From assembly GCF_001899075.1 (NCBI RefSeq), contig NZ_MKVA01000011.1:558001-622000 (forward strand): a stretch of 64,000 bases of DNA, given 5' to 3'. The translations under genes were made by a program, and so were the position numbers. This stretch comes from Devosia sp. 67-54. GTDB lineage: Bacteria > Pseudomonadota > Alphaproteobacteria > Rhizobiales > Devosiaceae. The notes below the pieces were generated by a model, which saw nothing but the letters and a program-made list of their open reading frames with translations, did no database searches and was not told the DNA's origin. Shown piece after piece: positions 29,445 through 40,931 of this stretch (its first letter is position 1; each line of letters begins with the position of its first letter).

Positions 29445-30113
29445 ATGCGTATTTCCCGATCGATACTGGGCGTGGCCGTGGCGGCCGCGGGCGCCGCGGC
29501 GGCCGGCCTGCTGCTGGCGGCGCCGGCAGCAGCGTGCGAGATCCAGACCAGCCTCTGCAATCCCGGCGGCGGCAGCTCCAGCACCAATTTCCACATCACG
29601 CAGATGGGCCCGGTCGACCACTATACCGGCCCGACCGTCAGCCTGCCCACCAACACTCCCGGCGGCGGGAGCGGCAATGGTGGTGGCGGCAATGGCGGGG
29701 GTGGCGGCGACGGCAGCAACACCGGCATGCACCTCGCCCCCATGAAGATCAAGATCCAGCCCTCGGGCGGTGGCGGCAATGGCGGCGGTCCGGACGGCGT
29801 CCTCAAGGACCAGCTTCCGAAGCTGCCCAAGAGCCACGACCTGCTCGTCAAGGGCGGCGGCAACGACAAGGACGAGCTCAACCTGCTGATCGCCTGCCGC
29901 ACCCTGGACGGCGAGACGGATCTGCGCTTCCGCAACGTCGGCAGCGCCGTGATCCCGGCGGGCTCGCAGGTGCGCTGGTCGGTCAAGCCCACCGGCCAGC
30001 ACGGCGCCATCCGCCTGCCGCGCGACATCAAGGTCGGGGCCAGCGTCAACGCCCACGACCTGCTGCGCAATGCGGCGGCCGACGGCTTCACCTGCTCGTC
30101 GCATCTGCTGTAG
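29445..30113 (+). CDS. Secreted glycine-rich protein of unknown function
   Basis: 222 residues, ATG preceded by AAGGAG. A signal peptide occupies about residues 1-30, ending APAAA before a cysteine; the residues before that cysteine do not form a normal lipobox. Residues 75-125 are a low-complexity Gly/Asn/Ser linker, and residues 140-222 form a compact-looking domain (LNLLIACRTLDGETDLRFRN, then VRWSVKPTG and a final pair of Cys) that resembles a small beta-sandwich. Two cysteines in the domain could form a disulfide. I do not recognise the family. It shares an upstream palindrome with the outer-membrane protein gene. Confidence 0.75.
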   Translation: MRISRSILGVAVAAAGAAAAGLLLAAPAAACEIQTSLCNPGGGSSSTNFHITQMGPVDHYTGPTVSLPTNTPGGGSGNGGGGNGGGGGDGSNTGMHLAPMKIKIQPSGGGGNGGGPDGVLKDQLPKLPKSHDLLVKGGGNDKDELNLLIACRTLDGETDLRFRNVGSAVIPAGSQVRWSVKPTGQHGAIRLPRDIKVGASVNAHDLLRNAAADGFTCSSHLL

Positions 30114-30168
30114 CCGCGCTGCCGCGGCTGCCCCCCGGGGCCGCGGCGCGTATCGATGTGCAGACAAA

Positions 30169-30193
30169 AAAGCCCGGCGTGACGCCGGGCTTT
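30169..30193 (-). terminator. Rho-independent terminator of the outer-membrane protein gene
   Basis: Eleven-base-pair stem AAAGCCCGGCG (30169-30179), loop TGA, complement at 30183-30193. On the minus strand it is followed by a run of six T's (complement of 30166-30171), which is the correct order for termination behind the minus-strand gene ending at 30217. It may also stop plus-strand transcripts from the secreted-protein gene, less efficiently. Confidence 0.8.
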
Positions 30194-30216
30194 CAGTTCG
30201 GCATCCGATTGCCGGG

Positions 30217-31026
30217 TCAGAAGTGATATTTGAGCGCGGCCTTGAGGCTGTGGAAGCCGCCAGCGAAACTCGCCGGGCTGTCGTCCGACCCCAGGCCGAA
30301 AAGGTCGATGCCGCCACCCGCTGCCGCTGCCTCGGGCAGCGCGACATAGGCATATTCGGCGCCCAGCGAGATGTGCTCGGCCACCATGCTTTCGACCCCC
30401 ACGCCGATGGTCGGTCCCATCACGAGTTGCTGCGTCGATGAGGTGCTGGTTCCGCTCGGGTAGGAGTCCTCGTCGTCGAGGCCCGTGGTGCTGATCGTCA
30501 TGGTCGACGCTACGGTCCGGTCGGCGACGACGAGGCCGCCGGTCAGGTAGAACAGCACGCCTTGCGGGGCCTCGACGCCCAGCCGGCCGCGAAAGCTCGC
30601 CATCGGCCCGAGGCTGTAGGACGAGACGCTCTCCACCGAGATGCTGACGGCGTGGTCGTCATCCCCGGCCGTCCCCGACATGGTCAGCGTCCCCGTCGAG
30701 GACTTGCTGAAGCCGCCGACGCTCACATCCGATTCGACGCCGAGCACCACCTTGCCGATCTGCGCATTGTAGCCGGCCGTGGCGCCGCCGAAGAGCGTGC
30801 TGATGCGGCTCGTCGAGCTGTCCATCTGGTAGGTGACGTCGCCATTGCCGAACGGCCCGAGATGCTGGCTGCTGGCGGCGTCGGTGTCGAGCGCATAGCC
30901 GCCATAGATGCCGGCGTAAAAGCCGCTCCAGGTGCCGCCCCAGTCTCCGGCCGACTGTGCCAGCGCCGGCGCCGCACCGGCGCAGAGCAGCGTGGCGGCC
31001 AGCGGGCCAACGATCATCTTGTGCAT
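30217..31026 (-). CDS. Outer-membrane beta-barrel protein (Omp25/porin-like family)
   Basis: 269 residues from the ATG at 31026 (another ATG follows at 31017). The signal peptide ends near APALA/Q (about residue 23 of this start). WSGFYAGIYGGYALD is the typical first strand of rhizobial Omp25/Omp31-like barrels, with alternating hydrophobic strands such as LGVESDVSVGGFS, FRGRLGVEAPQGVLFYLTGG and YAYVALP, and an aromatic C-terminus LKAALKYHF that signals barrel assembly. It lies downstream of the LuxR-type gene on the same strand, with a shared palindrome in between. Confidence 0.87.
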   Translation of the reverse strand: MHKMIVGPLAATLLCAGAAPALAQSAGDWGGTWSGFYAGIYGGYALDTDAASSQHLGPFGNGDVTYQMDSSTSRISTLFGGATAGYNAQIGKVVLGVESDVSVGGFSKSSTGTLTMSGTAGDDDHAVSISVESVSSYSLGPMASFRGRLGVEAPQGVLFYLTGGLVVADRTVASTMTISTTGLDDEDSYPSGTSTSSTQQLVMGPTIGVGVESMVAEHISLGAEYAYVALPEAAAAGGGIDLFGLGSDDSPASFAGGFHSLKAALKYHF

Positions 31027-31084
31027 AGCAATCCCCAGCTCGAAACTCGTGCGCAAAGCGTGCCCGAGCGGCGGGGGGTGAAAA

Positions 31085-31100
31085 TCATTCAAATGAATGA
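31085..31100. promoter_or_regulatory. TCATTCA-N2-TGAATGA palindrome, copy 2
   Basis: Perfect seven-base arms, 59 bases upstream of the outer-membrane protein gene and just behind the LuxR-type gene. Together with 29342-29357 it defines a two-gene regulon. The adjacent LuxR-type protein is the natural candidate to bind it. Confidence 0.6.
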
Positions 31101-31127
31101 ATTTGCCGGCGGCGCGGCGCGCTGCGG

Positions 31128-32321
31128 CTAGGGTGTGACCGGAACGGCACGCAACAGCAGCGCCACCAGCTGGCTCTGCTGCGCCGTGCCGGTCTTGCGG
31201 AAGATGCTGGCGAGCTGCGTGCGGGCCGTGGCCAGCGAGATGAAGCGCTCCTCGGCGGCCTGCCCGAGCGACAGGCCGGCCGACAGCGCCGTGGCCAGCG
31301 ACGCCTCCTTGGCGGTGAGGCCGAACAGCGCCTGCACCCGGCTCTCGAAGGCGTCGGGCAGGCGCGACGCCAGGGGCTGGATCAGCAGCATGGCGCCGCG
31401 CGGCCCCGGCAGCTCGACGCCGGACCGCTCGTCGCGCACCGGCGACACCGAGACCGCGAAGGTCGGCGTCGCCGCCTCGCCATGGGTGACGATGACGCTG
31501 CCGCCGGGCATGAAACCCGAGGGCGCGCAGGCGGCCGCGATCAGATGCGACAGCGAGGTGCGCTGCGCCGTGATCACCCGCCGGCGGCTCAGCAGCAGGC
31601 CTTGATCGGCGCTGAAATAGCGTTCGGCCAGGCTGTTGCAGAACAGCAGCCTGCCGTTGGCATCGGTCACGGCAAAGCCGATCCCCAGCCGCTCATAGGC
31701 GAGGCCGCGCCCGTGCAGCCGCTCGGTGCCGAGCCGCCGGCGGATGGCGAAGGCATGCATCAGCGCCGGCGTCAGCACCAGCATGTCGGCCTCGTCGCGC
31801 GGCGTGAACTGCGGCTGCCTGCCGCCGCGCTGCGCCACCAGGAACGCCTGCGCCGTGCTGCCGCTCTCGATATTGATCAGCGCGGCCGAGTGGTCGTCCT
31901 GCGGCGCGAACCATTCGTTGAACAGCGTGGTGCGCACGAACTCGTCGCGCCGCATCAGCATGCGGTCGCTGAGCAGGTCGCCGGGGCGCGTCAGCCCCAT
32001 GCGCGGAATGAACAGGTTTGCGCTGCCCAGCTCGGCGAACAGCCGCTCGAAATACAGGTCGCAATCGCTATGCAGCAATTGCGTCGCCAGCTCACCCGGC
32101 GGCGGCGCCGAGCGGAACCAGCCCAGCGCCACCCTCGTCAGGTTGAGCTGGGTCTTCAGCTCGCCCACGGCGCCGGCCCATGCCTCGTCGTCGATGGCGG
32201 CGTCGTAGAAACGCCGGACGAGCTCCGAGTAATCCTGCGAAGCGCTCAACGATTCAACTCGATTCGAATGTCGTGAAACCGGCGGGAGCCCGGCTCCAGA
32301 CCAAATGACAAAAACCGTCAC
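31128..32321 (-). CDS. LuxR-family transcriptional regulator with PAS-like domain
   Basis: 397 residues. The C-terminal helix-turn-helix is LFGLTAKEASLATALSAGLS followed by ERFISLATARTQLASIFRKT, a normal LuxR/GerE domain. The middle (about residues 210-330) has a PAS-like stretch GIGFAVTDANGRLLFCNSLA. The N-terminal 150 residues (DYSELVRRFYDAAIDDEAWA) are typical of a group of alphaproteobacterial orphan LuxR regulators without an autoinducer domain or receiver. Start assigned to the first ATG at 32321; a later start is possible. It probably controls the two envelope genes carrying the TCATTCA palindrome. Confidence 0.85.
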   Translation of the reverse strand: MTVFVIWSGAGLPPVSRHSNRVESLSASQDYSELVRRFYDAAIDDEAWAGAVGELKTQLNLTRVALGWFRSAPPPGELATQLLHSDCDLYFERLFAELGSANLFIPRMGLTRPGDLLSDRMLMRRDEFVRTTLFNEWFAPQDDHSAALINIESGSTAQAFLVAQRGGRQPQFTPRDEADMLVLTPALMHAFAIRRRLGTERLHGRGLAYERLGIGFAVTDANGRLLFCNSLAERYFSADQGLLLSRRRVITAQRTSLSHLIAAACAPSGFMPGGSVIVTHGEAATPTFAVSVSPVRDERSGVELPGPRGAMLLIQPLASRLPDAFESRVQALFGLTAKEASLATALSAGLSLGQAAEERFISLATARTQLASIFRKTGTAQQSQLVALLLRAVPVTP

Positions 32322-32481
32322 GACCGCGCCGACGCCTGCGCGACCAGGCGGGAAGCCTGCCCCGGGAGCGGCCGCAAATCAAGCTCCCGTTTGCGAAAGC
32401 TTGCACCGGGTCTACGCAGACGCGGCTGACGACAAGCCGTTCTACTCCAGCCCGGCCGGAGGCCTGGGCCGGACACGCGCG

Positions 32482-33894
32482 TCAGCCGATCTCGTACGGC
32501 ACCACCGTGCGGCGGTCGGCGTTGACCGAGATCGGGCTCGCCAGCGGCGGCACCGAGCGCTGCGTGCACGAGCGCCGCTCGCAGATGCGGCAGGACACCC
32601 CGATCGGGTCGAACGCCGCCTTGCCGAGGTCGAGGTCGGCGCCATAGACCAGCCGTCCCGCATGCGCGATCTCGCAGCCCAGCGCATAGGCATAGCGCCG
32701 CGCCGGCGCCTGCCAGCCGCCCGAGCGCTTGTCGCTCGACCAGGCGAGGCAGAGATAGCGGTTGCCGTCCGGCGTTTCCGCCAATTGCCGGATCAGCCGG
32801 CCATGCTCCTCGAAGGCGCGATGCACGTTCCACAGCGGGCAGGCGCCGCCGAAGCGGGCGAATTGCAGCGCCGTCGCCGAATGCCGCTTGGTGATGGTGC
32901 CGGCGGCGTCGACCCGGGCAAAGAAGAACGGGATTCCACGCTGCCGCGGCCGCTGCATCGTCGACAGCCGGTGCGCCACCTGCTCGAGGCTGGCGCCGAA
33001 CAGCTGCCCGAGCTCCTCGATGTCGTAGCGGTGCTGCTCGGCCGCCGCGAGGAAGGCGCCGTACGGCATCTGCAGCGCTCCGGCGAAGTAATTGGCGAGC
33101 CCGAGCCGGCAGATCGAGCGGGCCTCGGCGGTTTTGAACCCCGCGCCCTCGACCAGCTCGGCGATGGCCGCCGCCTGCTCGATGGCGGCGAGGTGCGCCG
33201 CGATCTGGAAGAACTGCGTCGCCGGCATGAGCCGCAAATTGAGCGTCAGCGTCCGGCTGGCGCGGTCGTAGTCGCGCATCAGATCGGGGCGCTGCGGCGC
33301 CGCCAGCACCACCTTGAGCCCGTGCGTGTCGGCGCAATAGGCCACCAGCCGCTGCAGCCGGTCGGGGGTGAACGGGCCGATCCGGTCGGACAGGACCTCG
33401 GCGCGGCGGTCGAGCGGATCGATGTAATTGTCGGCATAATGGAAGAAGTCGCGCACCTCCTCATAGGCGGTCTGGATGCCGGCCGAGGGGTCGCGCAGCA
33501 GCGCCGCGTCGGCGCTGGCGAGCCGCTCGCTGGCCTTGCGGTAGCTTTCGTAGAGCTGCAGCAGCGCGCGGCTGATGTCGGGCGCGTTGAGCGCCGCCGC
33601 CTTGAGCTCGGAGAGGTTGGGCACCGTCTCGCCGAACACCGGATCGGCCAGCACCTCGCGCAGATCGGCCAGCAGCCGGTCGGAGGAATCGGCGGTGAGG
33701 CTGGCGAGATCGAGGTTGAACGCCCCGGTCAGCGCCACCATCACCGCCGCGGTCAGCGGCCGCTGGTTGGATTCGAGCTGGTTGACGTAGGAGGGCGAGA
33801 TGTCGAGCCGCGCCGCCAGTTCGGCCTGGGTGAGCCTGTGCTGCTCGCGCAGCGCCCGTAGCCGCGCCCCGGCAAACACCTTGCGTCCGGCCAT
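32482..33894 (-). CDS. pccR: PccR-type short-chain acyl-CoA regulator (XRE helix-turn-helix)
   Basis: 470 residues from the ATG at 33894. An N-terminal XRE helix-turn-helix (LRALREQHRLTQAELAARLD, ISPSYVNQLE) is followed by an ImmA/IrrE-like segment and the C-terminal short-chain fatty acyl domain with GVSCRICERRSCTQR. This architecture is that of the ScfR regulators, including PccR of Rhodobacter sphaeroides and RamB of corynebacteria. The HEXXH of active IrrE proteases is absent (FFQIAAHLAAIEQ instead). It is divergent from pccB, so it most likely controls propionyl-CoA carboxylation here as in R. sphaeroides. Confidence 0.9.
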   Translation of the reverse strand: MAGRKVFAGARLRALREQHRLTQAELAARLDISPSYVNQLESNQRPLTAAVMVALTGAFNLDLASLTADSSDRLLADLREVLADPVFGETVPNLSELKAAALNAPDISRALLQLYESYRKASERLASADAALLRDPSAGIQTAYEEVRDFFHYADNYIDPLDRRAEVLSDRIGPFTPDRLQRLVAYCADTHGLKVVLAAPQRPDLMRDYDRASRTLTLNLRLMPATQFFQIAAHLAAIEQAAAIAELVEGAGFKTAEARSICRLGLANYFAGALQMPYGAFLAAAEQHRYDIEELGQLFGASLEQVAHRLSTMQRPRQRGIPFFFARVDAAGTITKRHSATALQFARFGGACPLWNVHRAFEEHGRLIRQLAETPDGNRYLCLAWSSDKRSGGWQAPARRYAYALGCEIAHAGRLVYGADLDLGKAAFDPIGVSCRICERRSCTQRSVPPLASPISVNADRRTVVPYEIG

Positions 33895-33911
33895 CTTCAC
33901 AACTCCACCGA

Positions 33912-33918
33912 TTTGCAA
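33912..33918. promoter_or_regulatory. TTTGCAA half-site in the pccR-pccB intergenic region
   Basis: TTTGCAA lies 18 bases upstream of the pccR start, followed by a partial repeat (TTGC at 33920-33923). TTTGCAA-type elements are known binding sites for this regulator family (PccR, RamB). It could mediate autorepression and activation of pccB. Confidence 0.4.
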
Positions 33919-34008
33919 CTTGCCTCTTGTGAATTGTAACAGCCTTGCGCTTTCCTGTCTTGGGCCGCGGCGGCGCGTCCACTAGGCTTGGCGCAAAAAG
34001 AGACCGGC

Positions 34009-35541
<1,533 letters not shown>

Positions 35542-35547
35542 GGATGC

Positions 35548-35784
35548 ATGCCGACGGTCTTCGAGTGGAAGGGGTGGCGATTTGTGTTCTACAGCCTCGA
35601 TAGCGCCGAACCGCCACACATTCACATTCGAAAAGACAGGAAGGAAACCAAGGTCTGGCTGGAGAGCATGGCAATCGCGCGCAACAAGCGCTGCACGGAC
35701 AAAGAGCTGAACGAGCTTCTCGACGTGGTAAGGTTGCACCAGCAGGAGTTCCTGGAGAGGTGGAATGAACACTTTGGAAATTGA
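35548..35784 (+). CDS. DUF4160 domain protein
   Basis: 78 residues, starting six bases after pccB. MPTVFEWKGWRFVFYS and EPPHIHIRKDRKETKVW are the DUF4160 hallmark ('EPPHVHV'), with the paired histidines. The gene overlaps the DUF2442 gene by 20 bases. DUF4160 and DUF2442 proteins are frequently encoded as neighbours and have been suggested to form toxin-antitoxin-like pairs, but no function is established. Its base composition is lower in GC than the flanking pcc genes, consistent with insertion into the operon. Confidence 0.85.
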   Translation: MPTVFEWKGWRFVFYSLDSAEPPHIHIRKDRKETKVWLESMAIARNKRCTDKELNELLDVVRLHQQEFLERWNEHFGN

Positions 35785-36043
35785 TCGCGATCTGCTCGAG
35801 CCGACGCGAGCGCATTGCACCGATACGTCGCTGGTCGTCGAACTCGCAGACGGCGCGCTCCTGGTAACGCCGTTGTGGTGGTATCCACCGCTGCTTGCTG
35901 CGACGCCGGAGCAGCGCAATCGGATCGAGCTGTCGCCCTATGGCGTGCACTGGCCGGAGCTCGACGAGGATTTGAGCATCGAAGGCATGCTGAAGGGACT
36001 GCGGTACCCCAACGCTCAACCCCCCGCCGTCGCCGCGGAGTAG
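35765..36043 (+). CDS. DUF2442 domain protein
   Basis: 92 residues overlapping the DUF4160 gene. The core matches DUF2442: VVELADGALLVTPLWWYPPL, then IELSPYGVHWPELDEDLSIE and a terminal EGMLKGL. The fold is a small alpha/beta domain of unknown biochemical activity, the usual partner of DUF4160. Translational coupling through the overlap suggests a complex. The next gene starts six bases later. Confidence 0.85.
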   Translation: MNTLEIDRDLLEPTRAHCTDTSLVVELADGALLVTPLWWYPPLLAATPEQRNRIELSPYGVHWPELDEDLSIEGMLKGLRYPNAQPPAVAAE

Positions 36044-36049
36044 GCAGTC

Positions 36050-36528
36050 ATGACCCTCCTCAGCCTCAGCAATCCCGTCTTTGCCACCTACGCGCTGTGC
36101 GCGGCGCTGGCCGTGCTCAAGCTCATGGGGCAGGGGTGGATGACGGTCTATCGGCTGATGAAGGTCGGCGGCGGCTATGCCTCGCCCGAGGATGCCAACA
36201 AGGGCCTCCTCAATCCGCGGCCGCGGCCCGGCCAGACCGACGTCGACGAATATGTCGACCGCTCGCGCCGCATGCACCGCAACGACCTCGAGAACATCCC
36301 CGGCTTTCTGGCCGCGGGGCTGTTGTTCGTGCTGGTCGAGCCGCCGCTGCTGCTGGCGCAGATCGTGATGTACGGCTTCGTGCTGGCGCGCGCCCTCCAC
36401 ACCTGGGCCTACGCCACGGCGCAAAGCCACGAGGTGCGCTCCACCTTCTACACCTTCGGCTCGCTCGCCGTGATCTATATGGCCATCCACGTGCTGGTGG
36501 TTGTCGTGCTTCGGGGAACGCTCGGCTG

Positions 36529-36529
<1 letters not shown>
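36050..36529 (+). CDS. MAPEG family membrane protein
   Basis: 159 residues with four hydrophobic segments. DRSRRMHRNDLENIPGFLAA (near residue 72) is the MAPEG signature containing the glutathione-contacting Arg, Asn and Glu residues. Family members are glutathione transferases or isomerases of lipid-derived electrophiles. Its one-base overlap with pccA (TGATG) shows coupling to that gene. The link with propionyl-CoA metabolism is not obvious. Confidence 0.88.
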
Positions 36530-38535
<2,006 letters not shown>

Positions 38536-38549
38536 CGGGGATCGGACGG

Positions 38550-38656
38550 CCCCTCACCCGGCCGCTGCGCGGCCACCCTCTTCCCATTGGGGAGAGGGGA
38601 GGATGGAGCCGCTGCTTCGATCGTCGCTCCCCTCTCTCCTTTGGGGAGAGGGTGCC
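38550..38656. repeat. Palindromic intergenic repeat element
   Basis: Two facing mini-palindromes fill the gap between pccA and the mutase gene. The left one is around 38577-38601 (CCCATTGGGGAGAGGGG), the right one 38629-38652 (CCCCTCTCTCCTTTGGGGAG...). Together they form a large imperfect inverted repeat. The design resembles the element at 45455-45571, although the sequence is different, and is typical of dispersed repeats in alphaproteobacterial intergenic regions. Confidence 0.6.
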
Positions 38657-38688
38657 TTGCGACAGCAAGGCGGGCGAGGAGCCGTCCG

Positions 38689-40815
38689 ATGGCCGATAGC
38701 CCCACCTTTGCCGACTGGGCGAAACTCGCCGCGCGCGAACTCAGGGACACGCCGGTCGAGGCGCTGAACCGCGACTATGGCGGGCTCGCGGTGCGGCCGC
38801 TTTATCTGCCGGGCGATGCGCCGGACCCCGGGCTGCCGGGCGTGGCGCCCTACACCCGCGGCGTGCGCGCCACCATGTATGCCAACCGCCCCTGGACCAT
38901 CCGGCAATATGCCGGCTTTTCCACCGCGCGCGAGAGCAACGATTTCTACCGCAAGAACCTCGCCGCCGGGCAGAAGGGGCTCTCCGTCGCCTTCGACCTC
39001 GCGACGCATCGCGGCTACGACAGCGACCATCCGCGCGTCACGGGCGATGTCGGCATGGCCGGCGTCGCCATCGATTCCGTCGAGGACATGAAGCTGTTGT
39101 TCGACGGCATTCCGCTCGACCGGATGAGCGTATCGATGACCATGAACGGCGCCGTGCTGCCGGTGCTCGCCATGTTCGTCGTCGCCGCCGAAGAGCAGGG
39201 GGTGCGGCAGGCGGCGCTCGAAGGCACCATTCAGAACGACATTCTGAAAGAATTCATGGTGCGCAATACCTATATCTATCCGCCCGAGCCGAGCATGCGC
39301 ATCGTCGGCGACATCATCGCCTACACCGCCGAACACATGCCGAAATTCAACTCCATCTCGATTTCGGGCTATCACATGCACGAGGCCGGGGCGACCGCCG
39401 TGCAGGAGCTCGGCTATACCCTCGCCGACGGCCGCGACTATGTGCGCGCCGCCATGGCGCGCGGCCTCGACATCGACGCCTTCGCCGGCCGGCTGAGCTT
39501 CTTTTTCGGCATCGGCATGAATGTCTTCCTCGAAGTGGCCAAGCTGCGCGCCGCGCGCACGCTGTGGAGCGAGATCATGACCGGGCTCGGCGCCAAAGAC
39601 CCGCGCTCGAAAATGCTGCGTACGCATTGCCAGACCTCGGGCGTCAGCCTTACCGAGCAGGACCCGCACAACAACATCGTGCGCACCACCATCGAGGCGC
39701 TGGCGGCGGTGCTGGGCGGCACGCAATCGCTGCACACCAACAGCTTCGACGAGGCCATCGCGCTGCCCACCGAATTTTCGGCCCGCATCGCCCGCAACAC
39801 CCAGCTCATCCTGCAGCACGAAAGCCACGTCACCGACGTGGTCGATCCGCTCGGCGGCTCCTACTACATCGAGGCGCTGACCGCCGACCTGGTGGCGCAT
39901 GCCCGCGCGCTGCTCGCCGACGTCGACGCCGAGGGCGGCATGACGCGCGCGGTGCAGTCGGGCGGCCCCAAGGCCGAGATCGAGAAGGCCGCGGCGCTGC
40001 GCCAGGCGCGCGTCGACCGCGGCGAGGACGTGATCGTCGGCGTCAACCGCTACCGCCTCGAGGCGGAACAGCCGATCCCGGTGCGCGAGGTCGACAACGC
40101 CCGCGTCCGCGACGAGCAGATGGCCCGTCTCGCCGAGCTGCGCCGCAGCCGCGACGCCGGTCGCGTCGAGGCGGCGCTCGGCGCGCTCGCCGCCGCGGCG
40201 CGCGGCGACGGCAACCTGCTGCTCGCCTCCATCGACGCCGCCCGCGCCCGCGCCACGCTGGGCGAGATCTCGGCGGCGCTCGAGGCCGTCTTCGGCCGCC
40301 ACGCGGCCATCACCCGCGTCATCTCCGGCGTCTATGGCGAGAGCTACCGGGGCGATCCGCAATACGACCAGATGCAGCGGCGCCTCGCCGCCTTCGCCGC
40401 CCGGCAGCAGCGGCCGCCCGCGCTGTTCATCGCCAAGATGGGCCAGGACGGCCACGACCGCGGCGCCAAGGTGATCGCCAGCGCCTTCGCCGACCTCGGC
40501 TTCACCGTGCACATGGGCGATCTGTTCGAGACGGCGCCCGAGGTCGCAACGCACGTCGCCGAGCTCGGGGTCGACGCCGTCGGCGTCAGCTCGCTCGCCG
40601 CCGGCCACAAGACGCTGGTGCCCGAGCTGATCGCCGAGCTCGCGGCGCGTGGCCTCGGTGACGTCACCGTCATCGTCGGCGGCGTCATCCCGCCCGAGGA
40701 CTATCCGTTCCTGCGCGACGCCGGCGTGGCCGAAATCTTCGGGCCTGGCACCAACGTGCTCGAGGCCGCCGCCGCCGTGCTCGACCGGATCGAGGGCCGG
40801 CTGAGCAACCGCTGA
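38689..40815 (+). CDS. Methylmalonyl-CoA mutase, single-chain type
   Basis: 708 residues from the ATG at 38689. The catalytic barrel shows [20 protein letters not shown] and [20 protein letters not shown]. The C-terminal cobalamin domain has the DxHxxG motif at Asp587-Gly-His589-Asp-Arg-Gly592. It isomerises methylmalonyl-CoA to succinyl-CoA, the last step of propionyl-CoA assimilation started by PccAB. The chaperone MeaB and the epimerase are not in this window. The open frame extends upstream through the repeat element, which is not translated. Confidence 0.95.
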   Translation: MADSPTFADWAKLAARELRDTPVEALNRDYGGLAVRPLYLPGDAPDPGLPGVAPYTRGVRATMYANRPWTIRQYAGFSTARESNDFYRKNLAAGQKGLSVAFDLATHRGYDSDHPRVTGDVGMAGVAIDSVEDMKLLFDGIPLDRMSVSMTMNGAVLPVLAMFVVAAEEQGVRQAALEGTIQNDILKEFMVRNTYIYPPEPSMRIVGDIIAYTAEHMPKFNSISISGYHMHEAGATAVQELGYTLADGRDYVRAAMARGLDIDAFAGRLSFFFGIGMNVFLEVAKLRAARTLWSEIMTGLGAKDPRSKMLRTHCQTSGVSLTEQDPHNNIVRTTIEALAAVLGGTQSLHTNSFDEAIALPTEFSARIARNTQLILQHESHVTDVVDPLGGSYYIEALTADLVAHARALLADVDAEGGMTRAVQSGGPKAEIEKAAALRQARVDRGEDVIVGVNRYRLEAEQPIPVREVDNARVRDEQMARLAELRRSRDAGRVEAALGALAAAARGDGNLLLASIDAARARATLGEISAALEAVFGRHAAITRVISGVYGESYRGDPQYDQMQRRLAAFAARQQRPPALFIAKMGQDGHDRGAKVIASAFADLGFTVHMGDLFETAPEVATHVAELGVDAVGVSSLAAGHKTLVPELIAELAARGLGDVTVIVGGVIPPEDYPFLRDAGVAEIFGPGTNVLEAAAAVLDRIEGRLSNR

Positions 40816-40876
40816 TCCCACCGTTTTGCACCGACGCCCGTCCGGCCGCCGCCGCAGGCGGCTCCATCGCGCTCGC

Positions 40877-40905
40877 TTGACAGCATTCGCGTCTTCATCA
40901 ATTAT
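40877..40905 (+). promoter_or_regulatory. Predicted sigma-70 promoter
   Basis: TTGACA at 40877-40882 and AATTAT at 40900-40905 with a 17-base spacer, in an AT-richer island behind the mutase gene. It would drive the permease/amidohydrolase operon. The palindrome at 40914-40931 lies immediately downstream. Confidence 0.55.
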
Positions 40906-40913
40906 TCCATTCG

Positions 40914-40931
40914 TGCGTATGTTATTACGCA
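40914..40931. promoter_or_regulatory. Palindrome TGCGTA-N6-TACGCA at the transcription start
   Basis: Perfect six-base arms with an AT-rich centre, overlapping the expected +1 region of the promoter at 40877-40905. A repressor site is likely. It differs from the IclR-type palindrome at 46420-46443. Confidence 0.5.

Noticed and set aside
30117-30151. GC hairpin behind the secreted-protein gene (GCCGCGGC arms)
   Set aside because: Arms are self-complementary and no T-run follows; the real terminator is the stem at 30169-30193.
32322-32481. Possible small gene between the LuxR and PccR genes
   Set aside because: No start with ribosome site and no conserved peptide in either strand; treated as the downstream region of pccR.
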